Assembly: GCA_019694395.1 (NCBI GenBank)
Contig: JAIBCC010000026.1
Coordinates: 33,006 to 97,005 of the forward strand
Length of the DNA stretch: 64,000 nucleotides
Direction of reading: 5' to 3'
Origin: Pyrinomonadaceae bacterium
Lineage (GTDB): Bacteria; Acidobacteriota; Blastocatellia; Pyrinomonadales; Pyrinomonadaceae
This document shows positions 42,670 to 51,059 of the stretch, one piece after another (within the stretch, counting starts at the first letter, position 1; every line of letters starts with the position of its first letter). Below the pieces are notes generated by a model. It was not told the origin of the DNA and searched no databases. It saw only the letters and a program-made list of their open reading frames with translations. Both the position numbers and the translations under genes were made by a program.

Positions 42670-44046
42670 ATGAAATTCAAACAATTTTATCTTGGTTGTT
42701 TAGCACACGCATCATATTATATCGGTTCGGAAAGTGAGGCGGCAATTATTGATCCGCAACGTGATGTTCAGCAATATCTGGACGAAGCCGAAGCAAACGG
42801 GCAAAAGATCAAATACATCATCGAAACGCATTCGCACGCCGATTTTGTTTCGGGTCATCTTGAATTAGCTGAAAAAACGGGTGCAGAAATTATTTACGGA
42901 CAACGAGCCAACACGACCTTTCCGACGCACAAAGTCAAAAACGGTGATGAATTAACACTGGGAAAAATTAAACTGAAATTCCTCGAAACGCCCGGACACA
43001 CGCCCGAAGGCATCACGATTTTAGCTGAAACCGAAGGCGAACCGCTGAAAATGTTCACGGGCGATACGCTTTTTATCGGTGATGTCGGCAGACCTGATCT
43101 GGTTGGTTCAAAAGGTTTTACGGCTGAACAAATGGGTGCAATGCTCTATGATTCTCTACACGAAAAGATTTTGCCGTTACCTGATGAAACCGAAGTTTAT
43201 CCGGCACACGGCGCAGGAAGTTTGTGCGGAAAATCTCTTTCCAAAGAAACCTGGTCAACACTCGGCAATCAACGTAAAAATAACTACGCATTGCAGCCGA
43301 TGAGCAAAGAAGAATTCATTAAAATTGTTGCGGCAGATCAACCCGAAGTTCCGCAATATTTTCCAAAAAGTGCTTCCAAAAATCTGGAAGGTTCAAGCAG
43401 TTTGGCGGATTTACCAAAACCTGTTGCGCTTTCGAGCGAAGAAATTGCGAAATTCGACGGCGTAGTGATAGATGTTCGCCAAAACGTCGAATATGGAAAA
43501 TCGCACGTTCCAAACTCAATTAACATCGGACTCGGCGGACAATTTGCGAGTTGGGCGGGAACGATGATTCCGATTGGAACTTCGATTGCGATTGTTGCCG
43601 AAACGCAGGAACAAGTTGACGAAGCGTTTATGCGGCTCGCCCGTGTCGGACACGATACGGTCAAAGGCTTTATTTTATTGGAAAATTACACAGGCGAAAC
43701 GAAAACGGTTGAGCAGGTTTCGGTGCAGGAAGTTTCCGAACTTACCAAAACCGAAAAATATTTGCAGTTTGTTGACGTTCGTCGAATCGCCGAATACACC
43801 AACGGTCACGCGGTTCGCACTTCTAATTTTCCGCTGGATAAATTGTCGAGAGAAATTGACAAGCTTGATCCGAAAACTCCGACTTACGTCATTTGCCAAA
43901 GCGGTTATCGCTCAAGTTTAGGAGCAAGCATTTTGGAAAACGCCGGTTTTGTAAAGGTTTACAACGTCACGGGCGGAACGCAGGCGTGGAAAGATTCCGG
44001 ATTAGAGATTGAAGTTTCGGCTACGGCTTGTGCGAGTTCAAAATAA
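42670..44046 (+). CDS. persulfide dioxygenase-like MBL hydrolase with two rhodanese domains
   Basis: 458 aa. Residues 1-220 are a metallo-beta-lactamase fold with metal motif HSHADFVSGH (54-63), GHTPEG and 'FTGDTLFIGDVGRPDL', as in ETHE1-type persulfide dioxygenases. Residues about 250-350 are a first rhodanese domain lacking the catalytic Cys (AIVAETQEQ); residues about 360-455 are a second with active C in VICQSGYRS. This MBL-rhodanese-rhodanese order is typical of bacterial enzymes that oxidise glutathione or related persulfides to sulfite. With BshA encoded in the same window, bacillithiol persulfide is a possible substrate (inference). Neighbour of the membrane rhodanese. Confidence 0.9.
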   Translation: MKFKQFYLGCLAHASYYIGSESEAAIIDPQRDVQQYLDEAEANGQKIKYIIETHSHADFVSGHLELAEKTGAEIIYGQRANTTFPTHKVKNGDELTLGKIKLKFLETPGHTPEGITILAETEGEPLKMFTGDTLFIGDVGRPDLVGSKGFTAEQMGAMLYDSLHEKILPLPDETEVYPAHGAGSLCGKSLSKETWSTLGNQRKNNYALQPMSKEEFIKIVAADQPEVPQYFPKSASKNLEGSSSLADLPKPVALSSEEIAKFDGVVIDVRQNVEYGKSHVPNSINIGLGGQFASWAGTMIPIGTSIAIVAETQEQVDEAFMRLARVGHDTVKGFILLENYTGETKTVEQVSVQEVSELTKTEKYLQFVDVRRIAEYTNGHAVRTSNFPLDKLSREIDKLDPKTPTYVICQSGYRSSLGASILENAGFVKVYNVTGGTQAWKDSGLEIEVSATACASSK

Positions 44047-44082
44047 AAAAGGCTGCCAGTTTATTGACAACCTTTAATTTGC
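44047..44082. terminator. possible bidirectional terminator between convergent genes
   Basis: AAAGG and CCTTT arms (44049-44077) flank an imperfect stem with loop TTTATT, and T/A-runs lie on both sides. The pairing is incomplete, so confidence is low. Confidence 0.3.
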
Positions 44083-44097
44083 TGATTTTGACAATAA

Positions 44098-45705
44098 TTA
44101 CGGCTTATCCGTTACAACACGCGGACGAGTTTTTTGACGATTCGTTTCGATAATAATCGGTTCAAATATCGGCTTAGTATTTTCGTTCTTTGGGGCAGTC
44201 TTTTTCGGTTCAGGTTTTGGTGCATCGCCTTCATCCGAATCTTCACCTTCATCTTTATCAAGTTGATGTGAAGCCTTAGCATCTATTTTTTGCTGAGGTT
44301 TCATTTCAAGCGGAACTTTTGCTACATAATCTCTACTGTCAACAAACCGATGATCCAGAGCTTTATAAATTTTTCCGGCGATTTCCGAAGCGTATTTTCC
44401 ACGTTCGCCCGAACCGCGAGTAATAACAACGATTGACAATTGCGGATTAACTACCGGCGCAACGGAAGCAAAAAGTCCGACCCAACTGCCTTGACCGATG
44501 CAGGAACCTGTTTTTCCGGCAATGTTTAAAGCCGGATCAGAAGCTCGTTGAGCAGTTCCGTAATTGACTGCACCGATCATTCCGGGCAGCATTCTTTGCA
44601 GATTTTGCTGCGGAATACTAACTTCTCCACGCATAAACCCGCGAAAATTTGTTTTTTCGATCTTAGTTTTCGGAATTTGCGGAACGACTAATTTTCCGCC
44701 GTTTGAAATAGCGGAAACCACTACTGCAAGCTGGAGCGGAGTTACTTCAAAATCATCACCGTGTGAATAAATACGAGCATTATTATTGCCAAAAGGAAGC
44801 CTTCCGCTGGTTTCGTTGTCGGCATTAATTCCGGTCGGTTGTCCGAGTCCGAGTGCTCGAGCGTATGAAATCATTCGCTCATTGCCAACACTTGCGCCAA
44901 CCGTTTGAAAATAACTATTGTTTGAATGAGCGATCGCGTCGTCCAAATTCATCGGAAAACGGCGTGTCTGAATATTTCCGCCTTGATCAATTACTTTTTC
45001 GTTTAGTCCGGCAACTCCCGTTACCAATTTGATGGTTGAGCAGGGTTTGAAACCTCTCCGAATTGCCCAATCCTGATTAACAATTGATAAAACTTTTCCG
45101 GTTTGCGGTTCCATTACCACCACCGTTCCGGCGTGATTGCCAAGCGCATTAACAGCAGCGCGTCTGACTTCCATGTCTTCACCCTCAGTATTGTCGTTGG
45201 CGATATTGGATTGTGTTTCGGTTCTTAATCCGCGCTCAAAGGCAAGTTGTCTTTCGCGGGCTTCGCGGGCGGCTTGTTCACGGCGGCGTTGTTCTGCCAG
45301 AGCTGCTTGGCGACGGGCTTCTTCCGCTTTTTTAGCGGCTGCCTGACGTTCGGCTTCCTGGCGTTTTTGTTCGGCTTGTTTGGCTAACTCAGCTTTGGTA
45401 GGTTTAGAATTTTTGCTATTTTTATCATTCTTGGCGTTTTTATCCTTAGAATTTTTGTCTGAAGTTTTAGAGTTTTTATCGTTCTTAGCGTTTTTATCCT
45501 GAGATTTCGATTTTGATTTATCTTTACTGGAAGCTGCACTTTCCTTGGTAGGTTTTTTATTATCCGTCTTTTTAGCGGTAGTTTGATTTTTGGCAGTAGA
45601 TTTTTTAGTTTGTGCCTGAATTTGACCGACTAAAGAAAAACAAACAGCTAAAGCTAATAAATAAAGCAAGTTAGCAGACAACTTCTTGGAGACAAAAAAC
45701 ATCAC
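44098..45705 (-). CDS. membrane-anchored PBP-type transpeptidase with long charged N-terminal linker
   Basis: 535 aa. Residues 10-30 are a membrane/signal helix. Residues 33-165 are Lys/Asp/Ser-rich (repeated KNAKNDKNSK) and then an Ala/Arg/Glu coiled-coil (QAAAKKAEEARRQAALAEQR). The transpeptidase domain has S223-T-I-K226 (S-x-x-K), S261-N-N263 (S-x-N) and K398-T-G400, so all three penicillin-binding motifs are intact. The class B dimerisation and PASTA domains are absent. It is expected to crosslink peptidoglycan or be a BlaR-like/ PBP-related enzyme; the long flexible stalk could span the periplasm. The C-terminal 60 aa are charged and end in a Pro/Lys-rich tail. Confidence 0.85.
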   Translation of the reverse strand: MMFFVSKKLSANLLYLLALAVCFSLVGQIQAQTKKSTAKNQTTAKKTDNKKPTKESAASSKDKSKSKSQDKNAKNDKNSKTSDKNSKDKNAKNDKNSKNSKPTKAELAKQAEQKRQEAERQAAAKKAEEARRQAALAEQRRREQAAREARERQLAFERGLRTETQSNIANDNTEGEDMEVRRAAVNALGNHAGTVVVMEPQTGKVLSIVNQDWAIRRGFKPCSTIKLVTGVAGLNEKVIDQGGNIQTRRFPMNLDDAIAHSNNSYFQTVGASVGNERMISYARALGLGQPTGINADNETSGRLPFGNNNARIYSHGDDFEVTPLQLAVVVSAISNGGKLVVPQIPKTKIEKTNFRGFMRGEVSIPQQNLQRMLPGMIGAVNYGTAQRASDPALNIAGKTGSCIGQGSWVGLFASVAPVVNPQLSIVVITRGSGERGKYASEIAGKIYKALDHRFVDSRDYVAKVPLEMKPQQKIDAKASHQLDKDEGEDSDEGDAPKPEPKKTAPKNENTKPIFEPIIIETNRQKTRPRVVTDKP

Positions 45706-45915
45706 GATTACCTCTTTTTTATTTTATTAAGGAGAGTTGTCGGGAATAAAACCCTTGATGAAAAAATTAAGTTTGCTGGAAAAGTTTGATTTCAAGCCAA
45801 AAAAGACTATAACATTCAAATCGCCGCATCGGCAAGAAAAATTGGAGTTTTCTCAATTTTAAACAACTACTTTTTACTTTTACCTTAAACTGCTCTTCCC
45901 GAAGGAGAGAAATAA

Positions 45916-47394
45916 ATGAATTTTCTTAAAACATTTCGTGTCAGACTATTGATTATTTTGGCAATTCTTTTAATTGCAACTTTAAGCGTTCAGTATTATT
46001 TGAACTTACAAACCGAGCGTCAAAATGAACAACTTCGCGAAGTTCAGGAACAGGCTCTGGTTGCCGGAATTGCGCTTGGTTTTAACGGAATGGTTTCCAG
46101 TGACCGTTTGCGGGATTTTGTAAAACGCGACGGGCAAACATTTTTTGATGACCGAATTACTCAGCGAATCAAAGACATCATCGTTGTCAATAACAAATGG
46201 GAAGTCAATGACAGTTTGAGCGATACTTATCTTCCGACTCAGAATGTTGACGGCGAAACGGTGAACCTTAAACTCAAAGATATTACAGACCTGCCTCCGT
46301 TGGTCAATGCGTATCGGCTCGGCGAAGACCGCAAAAACTTTCCGAATTCCAATGTAGTAAGCAGCGCAAATGAAAGCGAGGCTCACGCAATTCCGATTGA
46401 AACAACGCAAGGTCGCTGGTATGTAATGGTCATTCTCAAAACCGACAAACAAGAAACTTTTCTTCGGGCGGCTCAACCGCTACTTGTTACTTTGGGCGTA
46501 TTGTTGATTTCAACTTTGATCACGGTTCTGCTTGTGTGGAGATTTACGCGCCCGATTGCACAACTTTCCGATGCCGCCAAAAAAGTTGCCGAAGGTGATT
46601 TGCGGGTGCGGGTGCGGGAGAACACAAGAGGCGACGAGCTTGGGCAGTTGGCGGCACGGTTTAATGAAATGACCGCCGAACTTGAGAAAAAAGGAGAGCT
46701 TGAGGCGCAATTACAGCAAGCCGAAAAAAGTGCAGTTGTCGGAAGATTAGCTTCCGCTATCGCACACGAAATCCGTAATCCTTTGAATTACATCAACTTA
46801 ACGCTTGACCAACTACGAGCAAAATTTGTTCCCGAAGATGAGAAGAAAGCCGAAATTTTTGAGAAACTGACCGGACAGCTTAAAAATGAGGTTGAGCGGA
46901 TCAATCAATTAGTTTCAGACTTTTTGCGCTATTCTCGCCCTTTGAAATTAGATTTGCGCCCGGTTAAAGTCCGTGACGCAATCGAAAATTCGCTGAGAAT
47001 TGTTGAAGGTCAAGCCGAAGAACAAGAAATCAAAATCAGTGTGGTCGAACACGAAAACGCCTCCCAAATTCTGGGCGATTCAGAAGTTTTACGCTCTGTT
47101 TTTAATAACCTGTTCATTAATGCAGTTCAAGCAATGCCCGCCGGCGGAAAACTAAATGTTGTAATTTCAAATGATGATAAATTTGCCAAAATTGAGGTTG
47201 CAGACACCGGCGAAGGAATTTCCGCTGAAAATTTACCGAAAATTTTTGAACCGTATTTTTCCACTAAAGAAACCGGAACCGGTTTAGGTTTAGCAATCGT
47301 CAAGCGAATTATTGATGAACACAATGGCACAATTGAGGTCGAATCAGTTCAAGGTGCAGGCACAACTTTTACTGTTCGCTTACCAAAAGCCTGA
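45916..47394 (+). CDS. two-transmembrane sensor histidine kinase (HAMP-HisKA-HATPase)
   Basis: 492 aa. TM helices near residues 7-26 and 180-200 (LLVTLGVLLISTLITVLLVW) enclose a periplasmic sensor. HAMP follows (FTRPIAQLSDAAKKVAEGD), then HisKA with acceptor H in SAIAHEIRNPLNYINLTLDQL and HATPase with N-box FNNLFINAVQAMPAGG, G1 VADTGEGIS and G2 GTGLGLAIVKRII. AAGGAGAG precedes the ATG. No response regulator is adjacent, so it is an orphan; the CheY-like protein at 41187 is a candidate partner 4 kb away. HAMP/NtrB-like kinases of this shape often work with NtrC-type regulators. Confidence 0.92.
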   Translation: MNFLKTFRVRLLIILAILLIATLSVQYYLNLQTERQNEQLREVQEQALVAGIALGFNGMVSSDRLRDFVKRDGQTFFDDRITQRIKDIIVVNNKWEVNDSLSDTYLPTQNVDGETVNLKLKDITDLPPLVNAYRLGEDRKNFPNSNVVSSANESEAHAIPIETTQGRWYVMVILKTDKQETFLRAAQPLLVTLGVLLISTLITVLLVWRFTRPIAQLSDAAKKVAEGDLRVRVRENTRGDELGQLAARFNEMTAELEKKGELEAQLQQAEKSAVVGRLASAIAHEIRNPLNYINLTLDQLRAKFVPEDEKKAEIFEKLTGQLKNEVERINQLVSDFLRYSRPLKLDLRPVKVRDAIENSLRIVEGQAEEQEIKISVVEHENASQILGDSEVLRSVFNNLFINAVQAMPAGGKLNVVISNDDKFAKIEVADTGEGISAENLPKIFEPYFSTKETGTGLGLAIVKRIIDEHNGTIEVESVQGAGTTFTVRLPKA

Positions 47395-47446
47395 TTAATG
47401 CAAAATTAAAAATTGAAAAAACAAATCAAAAATCGCAAATCTAAAA

Positions 47447-48121
47447 TCAAAAATATCTATAATGTCCGATGATTTTCCAATCGAAAATGCGGTCTTCGGC
47501 TTGAGTGCCACCGCCGATGTTGTGAATTATGCCGTAGCGTTTAGTCTTTTCGTTCCAGATATTTGAGACCAATCCGATGTGCGTTATTCCTTTGCCGTCC
47601 AAATCCCACGCGACAATATCGCCGGGTTTGTAATCTTCGCCTTTGTCAGTAATCGGCAGAGCTTTTCCTTTGCGGGTGAAAAAAGTTTGCAGATTCGGAA
47701 CACGGCGGTGATCAATGTTTGAATCTGCCGCTTTTAAGCCCCATTTTTTCGGATATGAGCTGAAATTAGCAGACATATCTTCGTGAATTTCTTTTTGCAA
47801 ATCTATCCCGACTTTGCGAAAAGCGCGAATCACAACATCAGAACAAACTCCGGTTTCAATCGGCACATCACCGTTCGGATATGGCAAAACAACGTAAGAA
47901 GGATCGTAGCTTTTAGTAAGAGTTGTTTGTTCAACTGCGCTTTCGAGAAGTTTTTTTACCGAATCATTTTGAATTTCAGTTAGTTTTGGTTTGGCAACTG
48001 TGGGCGAAAAAATACTTGGCGTGTCCTGTTGCGCTTGAGTAACGACGTTGGTTTGGCAGGAAAGCAAAAAAGCTAAAAGAGAAAATGCCGCGATTCGGGT
48101 AAAAAAATACAGTTTTTTCAT
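47447..48121 (-). CDS. secreted DUF1287 protein
   Basis: 224 aa with a lipoprotein-like signal (LLAFLLSCQTN, Cys22). Residues 70-220 are DUF1287: 'DPSYVVLPYPNGDVPIETGVCSDVVIRAF' with a conserved Cys, then 'PGDIVAWDL...GITHIGLVSN' with a conserved His. That C...H layout is like an NlpC/P60-type cysteine peptidase, so a cell-wall amidase role is possible though unproven. Its neighbours upstream (esterase) and downstream (histidine kinase) do not give a pathway. Confidence 0.8.
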   Translation of the reverse strand: MKKLYFFTRIAAFSLLAFLLSCQTNVVTQAQQDTPSIFSPTVAKPKLTEIQNDSVKKLLESAVEQTTLTKSYDPSYVVLPYPNGDVPIETGVCSDVVIRAFRKVGIDLQKEIHEDMSANFSSYPKKWGLKAADSNIDHRRVPNLQTFFTRKGKALPITDKGEDYKPGDIVAWDLDGKGITHIGLVSNIWNEKTKRYGIIHNIGGGTQAEDRIFDWKIIGHYRYF

Positions 48122-48196
48122 TTGTCAAAATACCTCTCGAAGGCTTTCGATGACATTATTCCAAAAAATGGATGCTTTGACTATATAAATTTTTTC

Positions 48197-48304
48197 AACG
48201 CAAAGACGCTAAGTCCGCAAAGTCGCCAAGGTTTTTTACATTCTGTTAGATTCTGGCAGTATTTTATTAATCTCTGCGTCTTTGCTTCTCTGCGTCTTTG
48301 CGTT
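48197..48304. repeat. ACGCAAAGACGC-type palindrome
   Basis: AACGCAAAGACGC (48197-48209) and GCGTCTTTGCGTT (48292-48304) pair perfectly over 13 bp, with additional AGTCCGCAAAG/CTTTGCTTCT words. It lies between two minus-strand genes. Same class as 41092, 53968, 59763 and 62806. Confidence 0.65.
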
Positions 48305-48314
48305 AAATCTTTTT

Positions 48315-48992
48315 CTAATTTCGCTCAGCTAACCAATTTTTCATATCTTTTCGCATTTCGTCCGTGATTTCGTGCGTTGCTTCGTAAGATTTGGCTTGAT
48401 AATTTGGTAAATAGTTCTTTAATTTTTCATCAAACTGCTCAAATTTTTCGAGTGGATAAAAATCATCGCTGCGGCTGTAAAGATAGAAGACATCAGCGTT
48501 GGTCGGTTGATAAATTTGACTGGTTTCCAAATCTCCCGGAATTCCACCGCACACGCCTAAGATTCCGCACATCACATCAGGATGCGTGAAAGCAAAGCGA
48601 AAATTAAGCGCACAGGCTTGCGAAAATCCGTAAAGATAGATCTGTTTGGTATCAATTAGTCCGTCTTTGGTTAATTTTTCGATAACGTCCAGAACAAATT
48701 TGTGATGAAGCGCAACCGATTCTTCGGATTTATAGTCGGTCAGCCAACCAAAGCCGATTTTGTAGCCGTTGTCCGTCGGACGAAAATGCTGATTCGGAGC
48801 CTGAATTGAAACAATTGCAAAATTTTCCGGTGTAACCAGTTTCGCCTCGCGCATCATATAACGTTTATGCGCTCCGTAACCGTGAACTGCAATCATCAGC
48901 GGAAAAGGTTTTTCGTAATTTTCGGGTAAATAAAGATCGTAATAAAGTTTGATTTCGGCTGTCACGCTTAAATCCGTTTGTAAAGATTCCAT
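48315..48992 (-). CDS. alpha/beta-hydrolase, carboxylesterase/phospholipase-like
   Basis: 225 aa, no signal peptide. Serine hydrolase fold with MIAVHGYGAHKRYM (oxyanion region), 'YGFSQACALNFRFAF' with nucleophile S in G-F-S-Q-A, and H near the end in EATHEITDEMRKDM. This matches the carboxylesterase/thioesterase group in which GFSQGG is usual. Small size and lack of extra domains fit a cytosolic esterase. Its substrate is unknown. Confidence 0.78.
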   Translation of the reverse strand: MESLQTDLSVTAEIKLYYDLYLPENYEKPFPLMIAVHGYGAHKRYMMREAKLVTPENFAIVSIQAPNQHFRPTDNGYKIGFGWLTDYKSEESVALHHKFVLDVIEKLTKDGLIDTKQIYLYGFSQACALNFRFAFTHPDVMCGILGVCGGIPGDLETSQIYQPTNADVFYLYSRSDDFYPLEKFEQFDEKLKNYLPNYQAKSYEATHEITDEMRKDMKNWLAERN

Positions 48993-49218
48993 TTTTAGAG
49001 TTTAGCGAAATTTACACTGATTTTACCAATAAAGATATAGACACGAACCTCAAAAAAATCTTATTATTAAATATCTAGCTGGAAAAATCCGATAGTTAGT
49101 CATTTCAGTAAAATAACTGCAATTTATTTATCTGCAAGATTTTGAATGCGTTTAGGCGGGGAAGGTCTGAACTGTATTTTTGAGTCTGTAAATTCAAATT
49201 AAAAGAGGGAAAGAAATT

Positions 49219-49833
49219 ATGATTAGAATGGGAAGAAGTAGTAAAACAGAGCCGATTTCAGAAGCTCCCCCGCTTCAGGAAACTTATACAACTCCAACAA
49301 CCAATGTTTTTAATAGTTCGCCATCTACGACCCGCGCGATGTCGGAAAGCGAATCAATGGCGCGTGACATCAAGGAAGGTCGTTTAAGCGGTTTTGTGGG
49401 CAATGGAACGGTTCTAACCGGCGAGACCAATTTTCAGGCAATGCTCCGGGTTGACGGACATTTGACCGGACGGGTTTCATCAGAATCAGGAACTTTGATC
49501 ATTGGTTCGACCGGACGGGTTGATGCCAATATTTTAGTAGCGGCGGCGATGATCAACGGAACGGTTAACGGCGATATTGTGGCTGCTGAGAAAGTCGAGC
49601 TCGGTCGTTCGGCACGAGTTATCGGTAATATCCAAACTCCGCGAATTGTGATTGAAGACGGCGCAATTTTTGAAGGAAGCTGCACTATGTTGAAAGCCAA
49701 AGAAGCACACGACAAAAAGGCTTTTGAAAGTCGCGGAGGTTTTGAAACCAACGATTTAGTGCCATTAGAAATTCACACCGGTTCAATTACCGATGAAGAC
49801 GGTGACGAAGTAGCTGAAGCCGCGAATAGTTAA
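49219..49833 (+). CDS. bactofilin
   Basis: 204 aa. A disordered N-terminus (1-45) is followed by a bactofilin beta-helix (FVGNGTVLTGETNFQAMLRVDGHLTGRV ... 'RVDANILVAAAMINGTVNGDIVAAEKVELGRSARVIGNI') and a short acidic tail. Bactofilins are cytoskeletal polymers involved in shape, cell-wall synthesis or chromosome positioning. GAGGGAAAG precedes the ATG. It stands alone; the nearest wall-related gene is the PBP-like transpeptidase at 44098, 3.5 kb away. Confidence 0.9.
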   Translation: MIRMGRSSKTEPISEAPPLQETYTTPTTNVFNSSPSTTRAMSESESMARDIKEGRLSGFVGNGTVLTGETNFQAMLRVDGHLTGRVSSESGTLIIGSTGRVDANILVAAAMINGTVNGDIVAAEKVELGRSARVIGNIQTPRIVIEDGAIFEGSCTMLKAKEAHDKKAFESRGGFETNDLVPLEIHTGSITDEDGDEVAEAANS

Positions 49834-49844
49834 AGTAAAAAGTA

Positions 49845-49893
49845 AAAAGTAAAAAGGCAAAAGTAAGGAAATCTTCTTGCTTTTGCTTTTATT
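49845..49893. terminator. AAAAGGCAAAAGTAAG / CTTGCTTTTGCTTTT inverted repeat between convergent genes
   Basis: Arms at about 49850-49866 and 49879-49893 are near-complementary, and are made from AGTAAAA heptads. It separates the bactofilin and bshA stops and probably ends both. Confidence 0.5.
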
Positions 49894-51019
49894 TTTGTTT
49901 GGCTAAAACCTTTTCGTAAAACTCAATATACTGCGGAATGATCTTTTCAGTTCCGTAGCGCGAAATTGCCAATTCACGACCGCGTTTGCCAAAACTTCGA
50001 CGCATTTCACTATCCTGCAATAACTTAATCGCATCTTCGCCCATTTTTTCGACATTGCCGATTTCGCTCAAAAAACCTGTTTCTCCATCGTTGATGACTT
50101 CGGGAATTCCGCCGATTCGGGTGGCAATGACCGGAACTTCGCAGGCTTGAGCTTCGAGTGCGGACAGTCCGAAAGATTCCTGTTCCGAAGGCAAAAGCAC
50201 CAGATCGGCAATCGAAACATAGTCGCCGATTTTCGGTTGTTTGCCGACAAACTCGCAAAAATCAATCACTTCCAATTGTTTAGCCCGATGCCGAACTGCC
50301 GAGATTTCCGGTCCGTCTCCCACCAAAATCAGTTTTGAATTAGGAAATTCACGATGCGCTCTGGCAAAAATTTCGACGCAATCAACCGGACGCTTGACCG
50401 CCCGAAAATTTGAAACGTGAACCAATAAAAACTCGTCGTTTGGCGCAAGTTGGTGTTTTAATTCGGAATCCTCGCGGCGTTGATAATCGTTGGCACAGAT
50501 AAAATTCGGAATGACTTCAACCTCATCAAAATCAAAAGTTTCAATCGTGGCTTTTTTCAAAAAATTGGAAACTGCCGTCACTCCGTCGGATTGCTGCAAA
50601 GCATAACGAGTGATCGGCAAATACGAACGATCTGCGCCGACCAAAGTAATATCCGTTCCGTGAAGCGTGGTAATGACGGGCAGATAAAAACGATCTTTGA
50701 TGGATTCCCGCGCCAGAATCGCGCTGACCGTGTGCGGAATCGCGTAATGAACGTGGAGCAAATCCAATTTTTCCGCCCGCGCCACCGTTCCCATTTTGGT
50801 TGCCAAGGCGAGCGAATATGGCTGATGCTCAAACAACGGATAAGACATCATCTCGACTTCGTGAAAATGCACCCGCTCATTAAGTTCGGTTAAACGAGTC
50901 GGTAAAGCCGAGGAAATAAAATGGACGTTATGACCGCGCGCCGAAAGCTCTTTGCCAAGCTCAGAACCGACAATCCCGCTGCCGCCGTAGGTTGGATAAA
51001 CCGTGATTCCGATGTTCAT
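49889..51019 (-). CDS. bshA: N-acetyl-alpha-D-glucosaminyl L-malate synthase (bacillithiol step 1)
   Basis: 376 aa glycosyltransferase of GT4 (GT-B fold). It joins UDP-GlcNAc and L-malate in bacillithiol biosynthesis. The BshA features are the start MNIGITVYPTYGGSGIVGSELGKEL, HVHYAIPHTVSA, 'VVSNFLKKAT', HVSNFRAVKRPVDCV and E-x7-E-type 'LLPSEQESFGLSALEAQACEVPVIATR'. Length fits the family. No bshB or bshC is in the window. The next gene downstream on its strand is not related. It shares the window with a persulfide dioxygenase-like enzyme that could act on bacillithiol persulfide. Confidence 0.93.
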   Translation of the reverse strand: MNIGITVYPTYGGSGIVGSELGKELSARGHNVHFISSALPTRLTELNERVHFHEVEMMSYPLFEHQPYSLALATKMGTVARAEKLDLLHVHYAIPHTVSAILARESIKDRFYLPVITTLHGTDITLVGADRSYLPITRYALQQSDGVTAVSNFLKKATIETFDFDEVEVIPNFICANDYQRREDSELKHQLAPNDEFLLVHVSNFRAVKRPVDCVEIFARAHREFPNSKLILVGDGPEISAVRHRAKQLEVIDFCEFVGKQPKIGDYVSIADLVLLPSEQESFGLSALEAQACEVPVIATRIGGIPEVINDGETGFLSEIGNVEKMGEDAIKLLQDSEMRRSFGKRGRELAISRYGTEKIIPQYIEFYEKVLAKQK

Positions 51020-51059
51020 TATTTGAATAGTAAAGAGTCAAATCCAAATAGTAAAGCCG

